Assembly: GCF_016918855.1 (NCBI RefSeq) | Contig: NZ_JADKYB010000035.1 | Coordinates: 1-61,623, forward strand | DNA length: 61,623 bases | Origin: Actinacidiphila acididurans | GTDB lineage: Bacteria > Actinomycetota > Actinomycetes > Streptomycetales > Streptomycetaceae | Direction of reading: 5' to 3' | In this document: in pieces, positions 17,108-25,314 of the stretch | Position numbering within the stretch: the stretch's first letter is position 1 | How the letters are laid out: every line of letters starts with the position of its first letter | Made by a program: the position numbers and the translations under genes | Notes under the pieces: generated by a model | What the model was told of the DNA's origin: nothing | Databases searched by the model: none | The model's input: only the letters and a program-made list of their open reading frames with translations

Positions 17108-17342
17108 GCGCCTGCGAGGTGAGCTGTCGGATTCGGGCAGGAGATGCCCGGCCATGGTCGGTGGTCCGGCGGTACCGGCGGTCCGGTGGCCGTGCGCGGC
17201 GCGCGCCGGCCATGGCTTCACCCCGAGCCGTCCGGTGATGTCCCGGGACGGCGGCTTACCTGGGTCCCCCGCTCCTGCCGTGCGGTTGGTCGAATGATCC
17301 GTTGATCCGTGCCCGGACGGCGGCAGGATTCGGCGATCCGCC
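17108..17342 (-). promoter_or_regulatory. ydaO-type cyclic-di-AMP riboswitch
   Basis: Read on the reverse strand, the conserved blocks occur in order: GATCGCCGAATCC (17342 side), GCGGGGGACCCAGG, GGGGTGAAGCC, and CCCGAATCCGACAGC then CACCTCGCAGGCG (17108 side). These match the ydaO/yuaA consensus. The two variable arms are GC-rich stems. It ends 17 bases before the M23 start. In this class c-di-AMP binding normally lowers expression, and in Streptomyces such elements precede wall-hydrolase genes (established knowledge). A possible promoter, TTGCCC-18-TAGCTT, lies near 17386-17415 on the reverse strand. Confidence 0.95.
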
Positions 17343-17587
17343 CGGCAGAGGGAGAGCGGGCATCCGGCCCGCCGCACAGGAAGCTAGACGAATGCCTGAT
17401 CGGGGGGCAACCAATCGGGACATGACCCGTTTTTTCCGGCTGCCTCGTCGTGACCGGCCGTCGTACCACGGGATCCTTTGCGTGGCCGGTGTCCTCACCG
17501 TGCGCATACGACCGGTGGGCGCCGGGTGAGAAACGGCCCTTTGCCGTCACAGCGGGCGAGGGCGCGGGGACACACCGCTTCGACCCC

Positions 17588-17629
17588 GTGATGCCGCTCA
17601 CGCGCCGAACGGAACGTGAGCGGCATCAC
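17588..17629 (-). terminator. Hairpin downstream of the GNAT gene
   Basis: A perfect 15-bp stem (17588-17602 with 17615-17629, GTGATGCCGCTCACG) encloses a 12-base loop. It lies 62 bases past the GNAT stop and before the riboswitch promoter region. No T-run is seen. The rest of 17343-17690 holds no gene that I can support. Confidence 0.75.
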
Positions 17630-17690
17630 CATCAAATGTCCGAATTAAGCCCCTACTTGGGGATTTGCCGGAACGCTGTCGGACAGCGGG

Positions 17691-18707
17691 TCACCAGGTC
17701 CCGGGCCGGCCGCCGATACGGGCGTCCAGCGTGCGGCTGAGCCGGTAGGCGACCGGCCGGAAGCCGACGGCCGGCCAGTGCCCGGCGGCCAGCGGCGAGG
17801 CGGAGTGCCAGCGCGCGGAGATGTAGCGGTGCCCGTTGTCGTACGCCCAGGCCAGCGCGGTGGCCAGCAGCACCCGGCTGATGCCCTCGCCGCGCGCGGC
17901 GGGCTCGACGTACGCCTCGGCCAGTTCCACGCAGGAGTCCGGGACCACCGGGTCGGCGGTGGCCGGGACCACGACGACCATGCCGATCTCCTCGCCGCGG
18001 CGGGAGGCGATCCAGGCTCCGCAGCGCGGGTCGGCGAGGGCGTCGGTGTAGTGCAGCCGCAGGGCGGCGAGCGCTTCCTCGGGCTGCGGCTGGAACATCG
18101 CCGCGCCGCGCTGGCGGCGGGCGGAGTCGGCGGCCATCCTGCCGATCTGCGGCAGGTCGCCGGGGCCGGCCCGGCGGATGCCCAGGCCCTCCACGCCGCG
18201 CGGCTGCCGGCCGCGGGCCTTGACCGCCATCAGGCCGTACACCAGCTCCCGGCCGAACCCCAGGTCCGACCAGGGCGTGGTGGCGCCCTCTCCGGCCGGC
18301 ACGTCCACGTAGTGCACCAGGCGCCGGTCGGCGACCAACCGCTCCGCGACCCGTGCGTACAGCGAGCGCAGCACTTCGCTCTCCCGGCCCGACGGCAGCG
18401 CGTGCCCGCCGTGCGGGATCAGGGCCGAACGCGGGTGCGTGCGCAGTGCCGCGGGGTCCCCGGGCCCCAGATCCACCGGCACCGCGGCCAAGTGCCCGAT
18501 CATCACCCCGTCGGCGTCCATCGCCCGGCACGCCTCCAGCCCGGGCACCGAATGCAGCTTGCCGAGCAACTCCTCGCCCCGCACCGGCCCGTCCGCCAAC
18601 CAGGACCGCTGCGAAGGCGGCCGACGGGCCCGGGCGAACCAGCGGTCGTACCGCTGTACGGCCAGAGGTATGTGTTCGGCAGTCAGCGGCGCGATGGCGA
18701 CAGTCAT
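17691..18707 (-). CDS. GNAT-fold acetyltransferase, two-domain
   Basis: 338 aa. The protein reads as two tandem GNAT-like halves. The second half (about 175-320) has the stronger acetyl-CoA pattern: IRRAGPGDLPQIGRMA, then VELAEAYVEPAARGEGISRVLLATALAWA as motif A. The first half (about 1-160) is a degenerate partner. It probably acetylates a small molecule or protein amine; the acceptor is unknown. The ATG at 18707 is well upstream of any alternative. It is a single gene on the reverse strand, with repeat copy B upstream. Confidence 0.85.
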   Translation of the reverse strand: MTVAIAPLTAEHIPLAVQRYDRWFARARRPPSQRSWLADGPVRGEELLGKLHSVPGLEACRAMDADGVMIGHLAAVPVDLGPGDPAALRTHPRSALIPHGGHALPSGRESEVLRSLYARVAERLVADRRLVHYVDVPAGEGATTPWSDLGFGRELVYGLMAVKARGRQPRGVEGLGIRRAGPGDLPQIGRMAADSARRQRGAAMFQPQPEEALAALRLHYTDALADPRCGAWIASRRGEEIGMVVVVPATADPVVPDSCVELAEAYVEPAARGEGISRVLLATALAWAYDNGHRYISARWHSASPLAAGHWPAVGFRPVAYRLSRTLDARIGGRPGTW

Positions 18708-18792
18708 GGTATTCCCGGACGCTAGCGGGGCCCCCTCCTCCAGGGCAAGGTGACCCTCTACCGCCCCCTACCGGGGGCACGGTGACGGGTGA

Positions 18793-18985
18793 TCGGTTCG
18801 CCGGAAGTGCCCCCAAGGCCCGCCTGGCGGCGGGCGGTTCGCCGGGAGCGCCCCGCAGGGGCGCGGGGCTGTGTTTGATATGCGGCCGGCGCCGCGTGGG
18901 CGCGAGCAACCACATACGGCCGGTGGCCCGGATGCGACAGCAACTGCCCCGTTGGACCGGTGGCGACCCGCGCCACGTGGGGGAA
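18793..18985. repeat. Dispersed intergenic repeat, copy B
   Basis: Two outer CGGTTCGCCGG(A/G)AG modules (18793 and 18836) precede the left end AGGGGCGCGGGGCTGT at 18857. The TTGATATGCGGC...GGGCGCGAGCAACC arm follows, then the family core CCGGTGGCCCGGATGCGACAGCAACTGCCC and GGCGACCCGCGCCACG. The right inverted end is missing. It is closely related to copy H at 52340. It lies between the GNAT gene start and the next reverse-strand gene. Confidence 0.88.
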
Positions 18986-18988
18986 GGG

Positions 18989-19615
18989 TCACCCCGTCCA
19001 CGCCGGATGCCGCGCATCATCCGCGTGGACCAGCACATCCGCGGTCTCCTCCGGAAGGACCTCGCGGGCGTAGCGGTCGTACGCGGGGAGGGTCCAGTGA
19101 TCGGCGGGGGCGGTGCGGCGGGTCAGGGCGGGGCGCGACAGACGCAGGTGGACCGTGAGGTCGAGGGGGAGGCCCTGGCCGAGGAGGAGGGGGCCGTCGA
19201 GGACGAGGACGCCGCCGGGGGGAAGTTGGACGCGGTAGGCGCGGACGGAGCGGTCGGTCACCGGGTCGCGCAGGGAGGGAAGGGCGCTGCCGGTGCCGCC
19301 GGGGCCGAGCGGGTCGAGGACTTCGCGGCGCAGCGAACCCGTGTCCAGCCACAACTGGTAATACGCGTCGACGTCCTCGTGGCCGTACTCCAGCCGGATG
19401 GAGGCGGGGCGCCAGAAGTCGGCGGCGCGCACGCGCAGTGCGGGCCGGCCGAGGGCCGGCAGGGCCGCGGCCACCGCGTCGGCGAGGTCGGCGGTGCCGG
19501 CGGCGGGGGCGCCGTCCACGGCGAGGCGCCACCAGGGTCCGGGCGGATCGGTCGTGGCCACCCGCTCGGCGAGCGCCTCGGCCAGCTTGGGCCAGGTGAT
19601 CGGGGTCAACTGCAC
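18989..19615 (-). CDS. Uridine-kinase-like protein with broken P-loop
   Basis: 208 aa. The overall pattern is that of actinobacterial uridine-kinase-like P-loop proteins: LTPITWPKLAEALAERV start, WRLAVDGA strand, DFWRPASIRLEYGHEDVDAYYQLWLD, GGVLVLDGPLLL, and a LTRRT(A)P lid-like segment. The nucleotide loop reads VDGAPAAGTADLA, so the Walker A Lys and following Ser/Thr (GKS/T) are replaced by Thr-Ala. It may bind a phosphate compound without kinase activity or act as a scaffold. GTG 19615 is chosen because GGGGGAGGATGG precedes it; an in-frame GTG at 19657 lacks one. Compare the intact homologue at 49356. Confidence 0.78.
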   Translation of the reverse strand: MQLTPITWPKLAEALAERVATTDPPGPWWRLAVDGAPAAGTADLADAVAAALPALGRPALRVRAADFWRPASIRLEYGHEDVDAYYQLWLDTGSLRREVLDPLGPGGTGSALPSLRDPVTDRSVRAYRVQLPPGGVLVLDGPLLLGQGLPLDLTVHLRLSRPALTRRTAPADHWTLPAYDRYAREVLPEETADVLVHADDARHPAWTG

Positions 19616-19912
19616 CCGGCCATCCTCCCCCACCGCCCACCGGGCGCCCCGGGTCACCCCGGCGGCCCGTCAACACCGCATCGGGCCCCTCACCCGTTCG
19701 GCCGGTGGCGGCGTGTGGCTGGGCGTAAAGCCGCGGCAGGGGCGGCGGTCCGGCCGTGGCGCGGCGCCGGGCCGTACGGCAGCGCCCGCCACCTCACCCC
19801 CTTGGTGCAACTTCGTGATGAATCACCCATTTGCCACCGAGCGCGGCCTTTTACTTTTTGTGACCCTGGAAGAACTCATGGTGACCGTCCCCATCACCCA
19901 GGAGAAGAGCCC

Positions 19913-20107
19913 ATGATCCTGTCCATCTCCGGCGTCGTGCTGCTCGGCGTCATCGTGTTCCTGTTCTTCCGCAAGGACGGCCTGAAGGCGTCCCACGGCC
20001 TGGTCTGCGCCCTCTTCGGCTTCTACCTCGCCGGGTCCGCCATCGCCCCGAGCATCCGGGCGGGCGGCGCGAGCCTGGCCAACCTGATCGGCGGGCTGCG
20101 GATCTAG
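19913..20107 (+). CDS. smeA: SmeA-like small membrane protein
   Basis: 64 aa with two hydrophobic helices (ISGVVLLGVIVFLFF and HGLVCALFGFYLAGSAIA) separated by RKDGLKAS. The size, sequence style and position directly before an FtsK-like gene match SmeA of S. coelicolor. That protein is known to help localise SffA to sporulation septa (established knowledge, from memory). The ATG at 19913 follows GGAGAAG. The upstream region includes an imperfect dyad GTGATGAATCAC at 19815-19826, a possible regulator site. The next gene starts 123 bases downstream. Confidence 0.85.
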   Translation: MILSISGVVLLGVIVFLFFRKDGLKASHGLVCALFGFYLAGSAIAPSIRAGGASLANLIGGLRI

Positions 20108-20230
20108 CGCCGGCGCGGGGGGCGTCACGGGCCCGGCGCCGTCCGCCCGCGCCGGGCCCGGTCCCGTACCGCCGCGCGCCCCTCCCCCACGTACGCACGA
20201 GACCCCGCCCGAACGACCCGTGGAGCATCC

Positions 20231-21922
20231 GTGGCCAGGCGTCCCCTTCCCCCCGTTCTCGAGCGCCGCCCGGCGCTGGTCCGCGGCCGCGAGCTCGCGC
20301 GTACCGCCGCCGACGGCGCCTCCGACGTGCTGCACCCGGTGGTCACCGTCGTCAGGGGCATGCGCCGGCAGGTCGCGTGGGCCGCCGAGTGGTGGGCCCG
20401 CACCCCGAGCGACCGGCGCGGGCCGGCCCTGCTGCTGGCCGCGGCGGCGCTGGTCGCGGTGCTGGTGATGCCGTACGGGCCGGTCCTCGCGGTGATCGCG
20501 CTGGTGGTCTCGGCGGCCTGGACGGGCCGGGAGCGCCGCGGCCCGGCGACCTGCGGCCCGACCGAGGCCGAGGGGGTGCGGCTGCAGTCGCTGTACGAGG
20601 CGCTGGTGCCGTACCTGTCCGACCCGGGCGACCCGGCGCCGCTGTACGCCCACGACGGAAGCTGGGAGCGGGCCTTCGGCTCGTACGCCTTCCGGGACGG
20701 CCGGCTGACCCGGCTGCGGCTGCGCTATCCGGCGTACTTCACCGACGGCGAGGCCGACTCGCGGACCCGGGTCGAGCAGTTGCTGCACGCGAAGGCCGGG
20801 CGCGGCCGGGAGTACCGCTTCGACTGGAACGAGGAGGAGAACCACCTCACCCTCACCGCACTGGCGCCGCTGCCCACCGACGTCGCCGCGCAGCGCTTCG
20901 TCACCGCTCCGGGCGAGACCGTGCTGGGATTCACCGACGAGGACGCGGTCGGACGGACGATGCCGGTGGCGGCGGGCGCGGCCACGGTCGCCGGCCCGGG
21001 TTTCGGCGAGGGGCCGCGGATCAGGGACGCTCCCCCGGTCGTATGGCGCACCGGCCCGCGCTCCACCGAGCCGCACCTGCTGGCGCTCGGCCAGCCCGGC
21101 ACCGGCACCACCACCCTGCTGCGGTCGATCGCGCTCCAGGCGCTGGAGCACGGCGACGTGGTGGTCGTGGACGGCGGCGGCAGCGGCGAGTACGCGTGCC
21201 TCGCGGGCCGGCCCGGGGTGCTCGCGGTCGAGGACGGCCTGCTCGGCGCCTCGGCCACCCTGGAGTGGGCGGCGCACGAGACCGAGCGACGGCTGATCGC
21301 GGTCAACCGGGCCCGGCAGTCCGGTCATCCGGTGGCCGAGGACGTACGCCGCCCGCTGTGCATCGTGGTGGACCGGCCGACCGCGCTGACCCAGCTCGCG
21401 GCGGCGGAGGGCCGGCCGGATCCGCAGGCGCTGCTGGACGTGCCGCTGCGGCACGGGCGGACCGCCGGAGTGGCCGTGGCGGTCGCCGACCAACTCGACG
21501 TCACCGAGACGCTGGCGCCGGTGGTCATCGCGCAGACCCGGGCCCGGGTGGTCCTCGGCGCGCTCGCCCCTGAACACGTGGCCGCGGTCCTCGGCGCCCC
21601 GCAGCGCACCACCCCCGCCGCGGAAGTGCCGCCGGGCCGCGGCTACGCCCGCCTGGGCACCGGACCGGTACTGCGGCTCCAGGTCCCGGCCACCCCCGAC
21701 CCCTACGACGAGGAGACCCCGGCGGCCGAACGCGAGGCCGTCCTCGCCCTGCTCCCCGGCACTCCCCCGGTCAGCCTGGTCAAGCACCTCGGCATGGACG
21801 GGCTCGCCGAGGCGCCTGAGCCGCTTGCCGGGCCCATGGCGCTGGGCCCCGTCGCTCTGGGCCCTGTCGCGCTGGGCAACGACGCGGTCCTGCGCCCGGT
21901 GGCCGACCTGGAACTGGGCTGA
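20231..21922 (+). CDS. sffA: SffA-like FtsK/SpoIIIE-related septal protein
   Basis: 563 aa. Two adjacent membrane segments (about 66-105, LLLAAAALVAVLV and VLAVIALVVSAAW) precede a soluble FtsK/SpoIIIE-like domain. The nucleotide loop near residue 288 reads GQPGTGTTTLLRS, so the Walker A Lys is a Thr. The Walker B strand reads LCIVVDRPTAL without the usual Asp-Glu. Later parts (LLDVPLRHGRTAGVAVAVADQLDV) still follow the FtsK pattern. It pairs with smeA and is expected to act in DNA handling or septum completion during sporulation. The GTG start at 20231 lies in the usual place; no better start is visible. Confidence 0.85.
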   Translation: MARRPLPPVLERRPALVRGRELARTAADGASDVLHPVVTVVRGMRRQVAWAAEWWARTPSDRRGPALLLAAAALVAVLVMPYGPVLAVIALVVSAAWTGRERRGPATCGPTEAEGVRLQSLYEALVPYLSDPGDPAPLYAHDGSWERAFGSYAFRDGRLTRLRLRYPAYFTDGEADSRTRVEQLLHAKAGRGREYRFDWNEEENHLTLTALAPLPTDVAAQRFVTAPGETVLGFTDEDAVGRTMPVAAGAATVAGPGFGEGPRIRDAPPVVWRTGPRSTEPHLLALGQPGTGTTTLLRSIALQALEHGDVVVVDGGGSGEYACLAGRPGVLAVEDGLLGASATLEWAAHETERRLIAVNRARQSGHPVAEDVRRPLCIVVDRPTALTQLAAAEGRPDPQALLDVPLRHGRTAGVAVAVADQLDVTETLAPVVIAQTRARVVLGALAPEHVAAVLGAPQRTTPAAEVPPGRGYARLGTGPVLRLQVPATPDPYDEETPAAEREAVLALLPGTPPVSLVKHLGMDGLAEAPEPLAGPMALGPVALGPVALGNDAVLRPVADLELG

Positions 21923-21929
21923 GGCCGGT

Positions 21930-21957
21930 CGTCCGCGACGCGGCGGTCGCGCGGACG
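21930..21957 (+). terminator. Hairpin after sffA
   Basis: CGTCCGCG (21930-21937) pairs with CGCGGACG (21950-21957), seven bases after the sffA stop. It is GC-rich and without a T-run. No gene is seen from here to 22144. Confidence 0.6.
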
Positions 21958-22144
21958 GGTCTGACGGAGAGTGCCGTTCGCCCGCCGGGACGGCCCCGCG
22001 GCGTCCGGTGTTCCCCCGGGCATCGCGTCGGCCCGGGGTGACTTTCCACGACCGACAGCGCAGCCAGGGCCGCCCGAAGCCGTGGGACCAGTACGTACAA
22101 GGCCGCGGGCCGGGGACACCCCAGCCGCAACCGGCGCCGGATTC

Positions 22145-23632
22145 CTACGCCACGAACAGCCCCGACCCCTCGCCGTCCGCGCCGCCGCCGGAGCGGACGA
22201 CGTCGGCGGCCTCGGCGAGCCGGGCACCCGCCTCCTTGGCGACCTGGCCGCTGACGGTGAACGGGACGCGGATGAAGGACTCGAAGGCGCCGTCCACGCC
22301 GAAGCGGGGGCCGGAGGGGACACGGACGCCGAGGCGTTCGCCGGCCACGGCCAGGCGGGAGCCGGAGACGTCGCCGGTGCGCACCCACATGGTCATGCCG
22401 CCGCGCGGCACGGTGAACTCCCAGCCGGGGGTGTGTGCGCGCAGGGCCGCGGCCAGGTCGTCGCGGCACTCGCGGGCCCGCAGGCGGCGCGCGGCCAGGG
22501 CCTGTTCGAAGACCTCACCGCGCAGCAGCCAGGCGACGGCGAGCTGGTCCACCACGGGCGAGCCGAGGTCGAGGTAGGCGCGGGCGGAGACCAGGCGGCG
22601 CACCACGTCGGGGGTGCTGCGCACCCAGCCGATGCGCAGTCCCGCCCACACCGTCTTGCTGGCCGAGCCGACCGTCATCACGGTGCCGCCGCGGTCGAAG
22701 GCGGCCATCGGCCGCACCCCCGCCTCGGGACCGTCCAGGACGAGTTCGGCCATGGTCTCGTCGGCGACCAGCACGGTGCCGGCCACCCGTGCGGCCTCGA
22801 CGAGCTCGCGCCGCTGGTCGTCGCCGACCAGGGTGCCGGTCGGGTTGTGGAAGTCGGGCATGACGTACGCCATCCGGGGCGCGGCGTCCCGCAGCACCCG
22901 GCGCCAGGCGTCCATGTCCCAGCCGGCCAGGTTCTCCCGCAGCGCGACCGGGACCAGCCGGGCGCCGGTCTCCCGGAACAGTTCCAGGACGTTGGCGTAC
23001 GAGGGGGCCTCCACCGCGACCCGCTCGCCGTAGCCGACCGTGCGCCGGGCCGCGGCGCCGATCGCGCCCATCGCGCCGGTGGTCACCATGATCTGCTCGG
23101 GCATGGTGGGCACCCCGCGCGCGGTGTAGCGGTCGGCGATGGCCTCGCGCAGCACCGGCAGCCCGGCCGGGAAGTCGCCGTGGGTGGCGGCGTAGGCGGG
23201 CAGGTCGGCCAGCGCGCTCTCCATGGCGCGGGTCAGCCACGGCTCGGGGGCGGGCAGGGAGGCGGTGCCGAGGTCGATCACGGTGCCGGCGGCGTCCGGC
23301 GGCAGCGGCTCCAGGCTGCGCGAGGGCAGCACGTGGCCCTCGGGGATCGCGGTCCAGCTTCCCGAGCCGCGCCGGGAGCGGGCGAACCCCTCGGCGCGCA
23401 GGGCCTCGTACGCCGCCGCGACCGTGGTCCGGCTCACCCCGAGGGCGAGCGCGAGTTCACGTTCGGCCGGCAGCCGGGCGGCCACCTGGACCCGGCCTTC
23501 GAGCACCAGCAGCCGTACCCCGTCGGCGAGCCCGCGGTAGGCGGGCAGCTTGCGGCGGCCGCCGCCGTGCGGGCGCGGTTCGAGGAGCCGGGCCAGATGC
23601 GCCGCACTCACCGACGCGGTCCACTGGGCCAT
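22145..23632 (-). CDS. MocR-type regulator (GntR HTH + aminotransferase fold)
   Basis: 495 aa. The N-terminal winged helix (about 30-100) has LPAERELALALGVSRTTVAAAYEALRAEG. After a linker comes a fold-type-I aminotransferase-like domain (about 130-490), with the PLP lysine in VGSASKTVWAGLRIGW and a Gly-rich MVTTGAMGAIGAA segment. MocR proteins use PLP or an amine-PLP adduct as effector and usually control the adjacent gene. The ATG at 23632 follows AAGGGAAGGTGG. It is divergent from the YczE-type gene with 95 bases between starts, as in the B. subtilis yczR-yczE pair (established knowledge), so the neighbour is the likely target. Confidence 0.92.
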   Translation of the reverse strand: MAQWTASVSAAHLARLLEPRPHGGGRRKLPAYRGLADGVRLLVLEGRVQVAARLPAERELALALGVSRTTVAAAYEALRAEGFARSRRGSGSWTAIPEGHVLPSRSLEPLPPDAAGTVIDLGTASLPAPEPWLTRAMESALADLPAYAATHGDFPAGLPVLREAIADRYTARGVPTMPEQIMVTTGAMGAIGAAARRTVGYGERVAVEAPSYANVLELFRETGARLVPVALRENLAGWDMDAWRRVLRDAAPRMAYVMPDFHNPTGTLVGDDQRRELVEAARVAGTVLVADETMAELVLDGPEAGVRPMAAFDRGGTVMTVGSASKTVWAGLRIGWVRSTPDVVRRLVSARAYLDLGSPVVDQLAVAWLLRGEVFEQALAARRLRARECRDDLAAALRAHTPGWEFTVPRGGMTMWVRTGDVSGSRLAVAGERLGVRVPSGPRFGVDGAFESFIRVPFTVSGQVAKEAGARLAEAADVVRSGGGADGEGSGLFVA

Positions 23633-23657
23633 AAAAATCGGTCCACCTTCCCTTGAT

Positions 23658-23687
23658 TGGCCGTTGCACGGATCCGGATGCAGGCCA
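23658..23687. promoter_or_regulatory. Candidate MocR operator in the divergent gap
   Basis: A 30-base imperfect dyad is centred on CGGATCCG (23669-23676), with flanking TTGCA/TGCA and outer TGGCC (23658) / GGCCA (23683-23687). It lies between the MocR and YczE-type starts, where a shared operator would sit. MocR sites are often direct repeats, so the assignment is tentative. Confidence 0.4.
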
Positions 23688-23727
23688 CAGAGTGTCATGC
23701 GCGCTCCACCGACCGCCAGGGGGTCCC

Positions 23728-24552
23728 GTGTTCCCGTTCCGCCGCGCGCCGCTCCGCCCGTCCTTCCGCTCACCCGTCCGGGCGATCCTGCGGCCGGCCC
23801 GGCGCACCTTCCGGCGCCGGCCGGTCCCGTACCACCGCGGCACGCACCACCGCCCGCAGCGCCTTCCGTACGGCAGGCCGGCCCGGTTGTACGCGGGCCT
23901 GGTGCTGTACGGCGCGACGGACGCCCTGGTGATCCGCGCGGGGCTGGGCCTGGACCCGTGGGACGTGTTCCACCAGGGCCTGGCCCGGCACACCGGGATC
24001 GGCATAGGCACCGTCTCCATTGTCGTCGGCGCGGCCGTCCTGCTGCTGTGGTGGCCGCTGCGGCAGCGGCCCGGGCTGGGGACCGTGTCCAATGTGGTGG
24101 TCGTCGGGGCCACGATCGACGCCACCATGGCCGTGCTGCCCGCGCACTCCGCCCTCGCCTGGCGGATCCCGCTGCTGGTGACCGGCGTGTTCCTCAACGG
24201 TGCGGCCACCGGCCTCTACATCACCGCCCGGTTCGGCGCGGGCCCCCGGGACGGCCTGATGACCGGGCTGCACCGCCGCACGGGCCGCTCGCTGCGGCTG
24301 ATCCGTACCGGCATCGAGGTGTCCGTACTGGCGGCCGGCTTCGTCCTGGGCGGCCAGGTGGGCGTGGGCACGGTCCTTTACGCGGTCACCATCGGCCCGC
24401 TGGCACAGTTCTTCCTGCGCCTGCTGACCCTGCCCGAGGCAGCGGGAACATCTCCCCATGGATCCGGCCATGGCCGAATCGTCGCCGGTTCCGACCGTTC
24501 CGGCACAATACGTCCGGACACGCCCGAATCGGCTCGGATGAAATCCGTTTAG
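23728..24552 (+). CDS. YczE/YitT-family membrane protein
   Basis: 274 aa. A basic Pro/Arg-rich N-terminus is followed by about five membrane segments (LYAGLVLYGATDALVIRAGLG, GIGTVSIVVGAAVLLLWW, NVVVVGATIDATMAVL, WRIPLLVTGVFLNGAATGLYI and VSVLAAGFVLGGQVGVGTVLYAV). Motifs GLDPWDVFHQG and GAGPRDGLMTGL are characteristic of the family. Transport or a membrane role is likely, but the substrate is unknown; B. subtilis YczE supports lipopeptide synthesis. GTG 23728 has AGGGGG upstream and is preferred to a TTG at 23653. The tail beyond about residue 245 is hydrophilic. Confidence 0.82.
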   Translation: MFPFRRAPLRPSFRSPVRAILRPARRTFRRRPVPYHRGTHHRPQRLPYGRPARLYAGLVLYGATDALVIRAGLGLDPWDVFHQGLARHTGIGIGTVSIVVGAAVLLLWWPLRQRPGLGTVSNVVVVGATIDATMAVLPAHSALAWRIPLLVTGVFLNGAATGLYITARFGAGPRDGLMTGLHRRTGRSLRLIRTGIEVSVLAAGFVLGGQVGVGTVLYAVTIGPLAQFFLRLLTLPEAAGTSPHGSGHGRIVAGSDRSGTIRPDTPESARMKSV

Positions 24553-24654
24553 CCTGCACGAGTGTGGCCGGGTAGTGTACGCGGTTGGCCCGACTGCCTG
24601 ACCGTTACTGCACGCAAAAGATACGACAACGGTGGGTGACAAAAAGCCCTGGAC

Positions 24655-24683
24655 GTGACAAAGCGGGCGGTGGTGGGTACAAA
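24655..24683 (+). promoter_or_regulatory. Candidate housekeeping promoter for rbpA
   Basis: GTGACA (24655-24660), a 17-base spacer and TACAAA (24678-24683) resemble a sigma-HrdB promoter. It lies just upstream of the sigma-R-type promoter, which would give rbpA a basal and a stress-induced start. The rest of 24553-24719 shows no gene. Confidence 0.45.
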
Positions 24684-24719
24684 AAGGGGCGACACGACGG
24701 GCGACGCATGTCCCGAAAC

Positions 24720-24747
24720 GGGAATCTTCACCGCCGACCGGACGTTG
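24720..24747 (+). promoter_or_regulatory. Sigma-R-type promoter of rbpA
   Basis: GGGAAT (24720-24725), an 18-base spacer and GTTG (24744-24747) match the streptomycete sigma-R consensus (GGAAT-N18-GTT). S. coelicolor rbpA is known to be induced by thiol-oxidative stress through such a promoter. The start of transcription would be near 24755, giving a leader of about 55 bases. Confidence 0.85.
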
Positions 24748-24808
24748 ACCGGATGACGACGACAGCGACACCTGTCCTGTGGGCGACCAAGCCCGGGAGG
24801 CACGATTC

Positions 24809-25183
24809 ATGAGTGAGCGAGCTCTCCGCGGCACGCGACTCGGGGCCACCAGCTACGAGACGGACCGCGGTATCGATCTGGCCCCGCGCCAGACCGTTGA
24901 GTACGCATGCCGGAACGGCCATCGCTTCGAGATGCCGTTCTCGGTCGAGGCCGAGATTCCGCCGGAGTGGGAGTGCCGCGCCTGCGGCCAGACCGCTCAG
25001 CTGGTGGACGGAGAGGGTCCGGAGGAGAAGACCAGCAAGCCGGCGCGCACGCACTGGGACATGCTCATGGAGCGGCGCACGCTGGAGGAGCTGGAGGAGG
25101 TGCTGGCCGAGCGGCTGGCCGTACTCCGCTCCGGAGCCATGAACATCGCGGTGCATCCGCGGGACAACCGTAAATCCGCATAA
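24809..25183 (+). CDS. rbpA: RNA polymerase-binding protein RbpA
   Basis: 124 aa, the same length as S. coelicolor RbpA. The N-terminal tail (MSERALRGTRLGATSYETDRG) is followed by the core with Cys-containing YACRNGHRFEMPFS and WECRACGQTAQL. A basic linker and the C-terminal sigma-interaction segment (RTHWDMLMERRTLEELEEVLAERL) complete it. RbpA binds RNA polymerase holoenzyme through group 1/2 sigma factors and stabilises open complexes. The ATG at 24809 follows GGGAGG. An upstream in-frame GTG at 24779 would add ten non-conserved residues. It is monocistronic, ended by the hairpin at 25236. Confidence 0.97.
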   Translation: MSERALRGTRLGATSYETDRGIDLAPRQTVEYACRNGHRFEMPFSVEAEIPPEWECRACGQTAQLVDGEGPEEKTSKPARTHWDMLMERRTLEELEEVLAERLAVLRSGAMNIAVHPRDNRKSA

Positions 25184-25235
25184 CGCTTGAGCCGCTGGGC
25201 TCGCCGCACCGAGCGAGCGAGCCCTTGACCTTCCG

Positions 25236-25267
25236 CCCGGCGCGGAGCGATACGCTCCCGCGCCGGG
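25236..25267 (+). terminator. rbpA terminator
   Basis: CCCGGCGCGG-AGCG (25236-25249) pairs with CGCT-CCCGCGCCGGG (25253-25267), with one bulged base and a very short loop, followed by TGTTGTGTG. It lies 52 bases after the rbpA stop. Confidence 0.8.
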
Positions 25268-25314
25268 TGTTGTGTGTCCGGGTTCGCTTTTCGGGTTCGC
25301 CCGGAGTGGCTGAG

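Noticed and set aside
13448..17377. A 1309-codon open frame on the reverse strand
   Set aside because: It is antisense to the LuxR/LAL gene, and read in a wrong frame of the M23 gene and riboswitch. Composition is Arg/Gly/Pro noise.
21923..22144. Small gene between sffA and the MocR regulator
   Set aside because: Open frames here lack ribosome sites and consistent codon bias; only a hairpin is supported.
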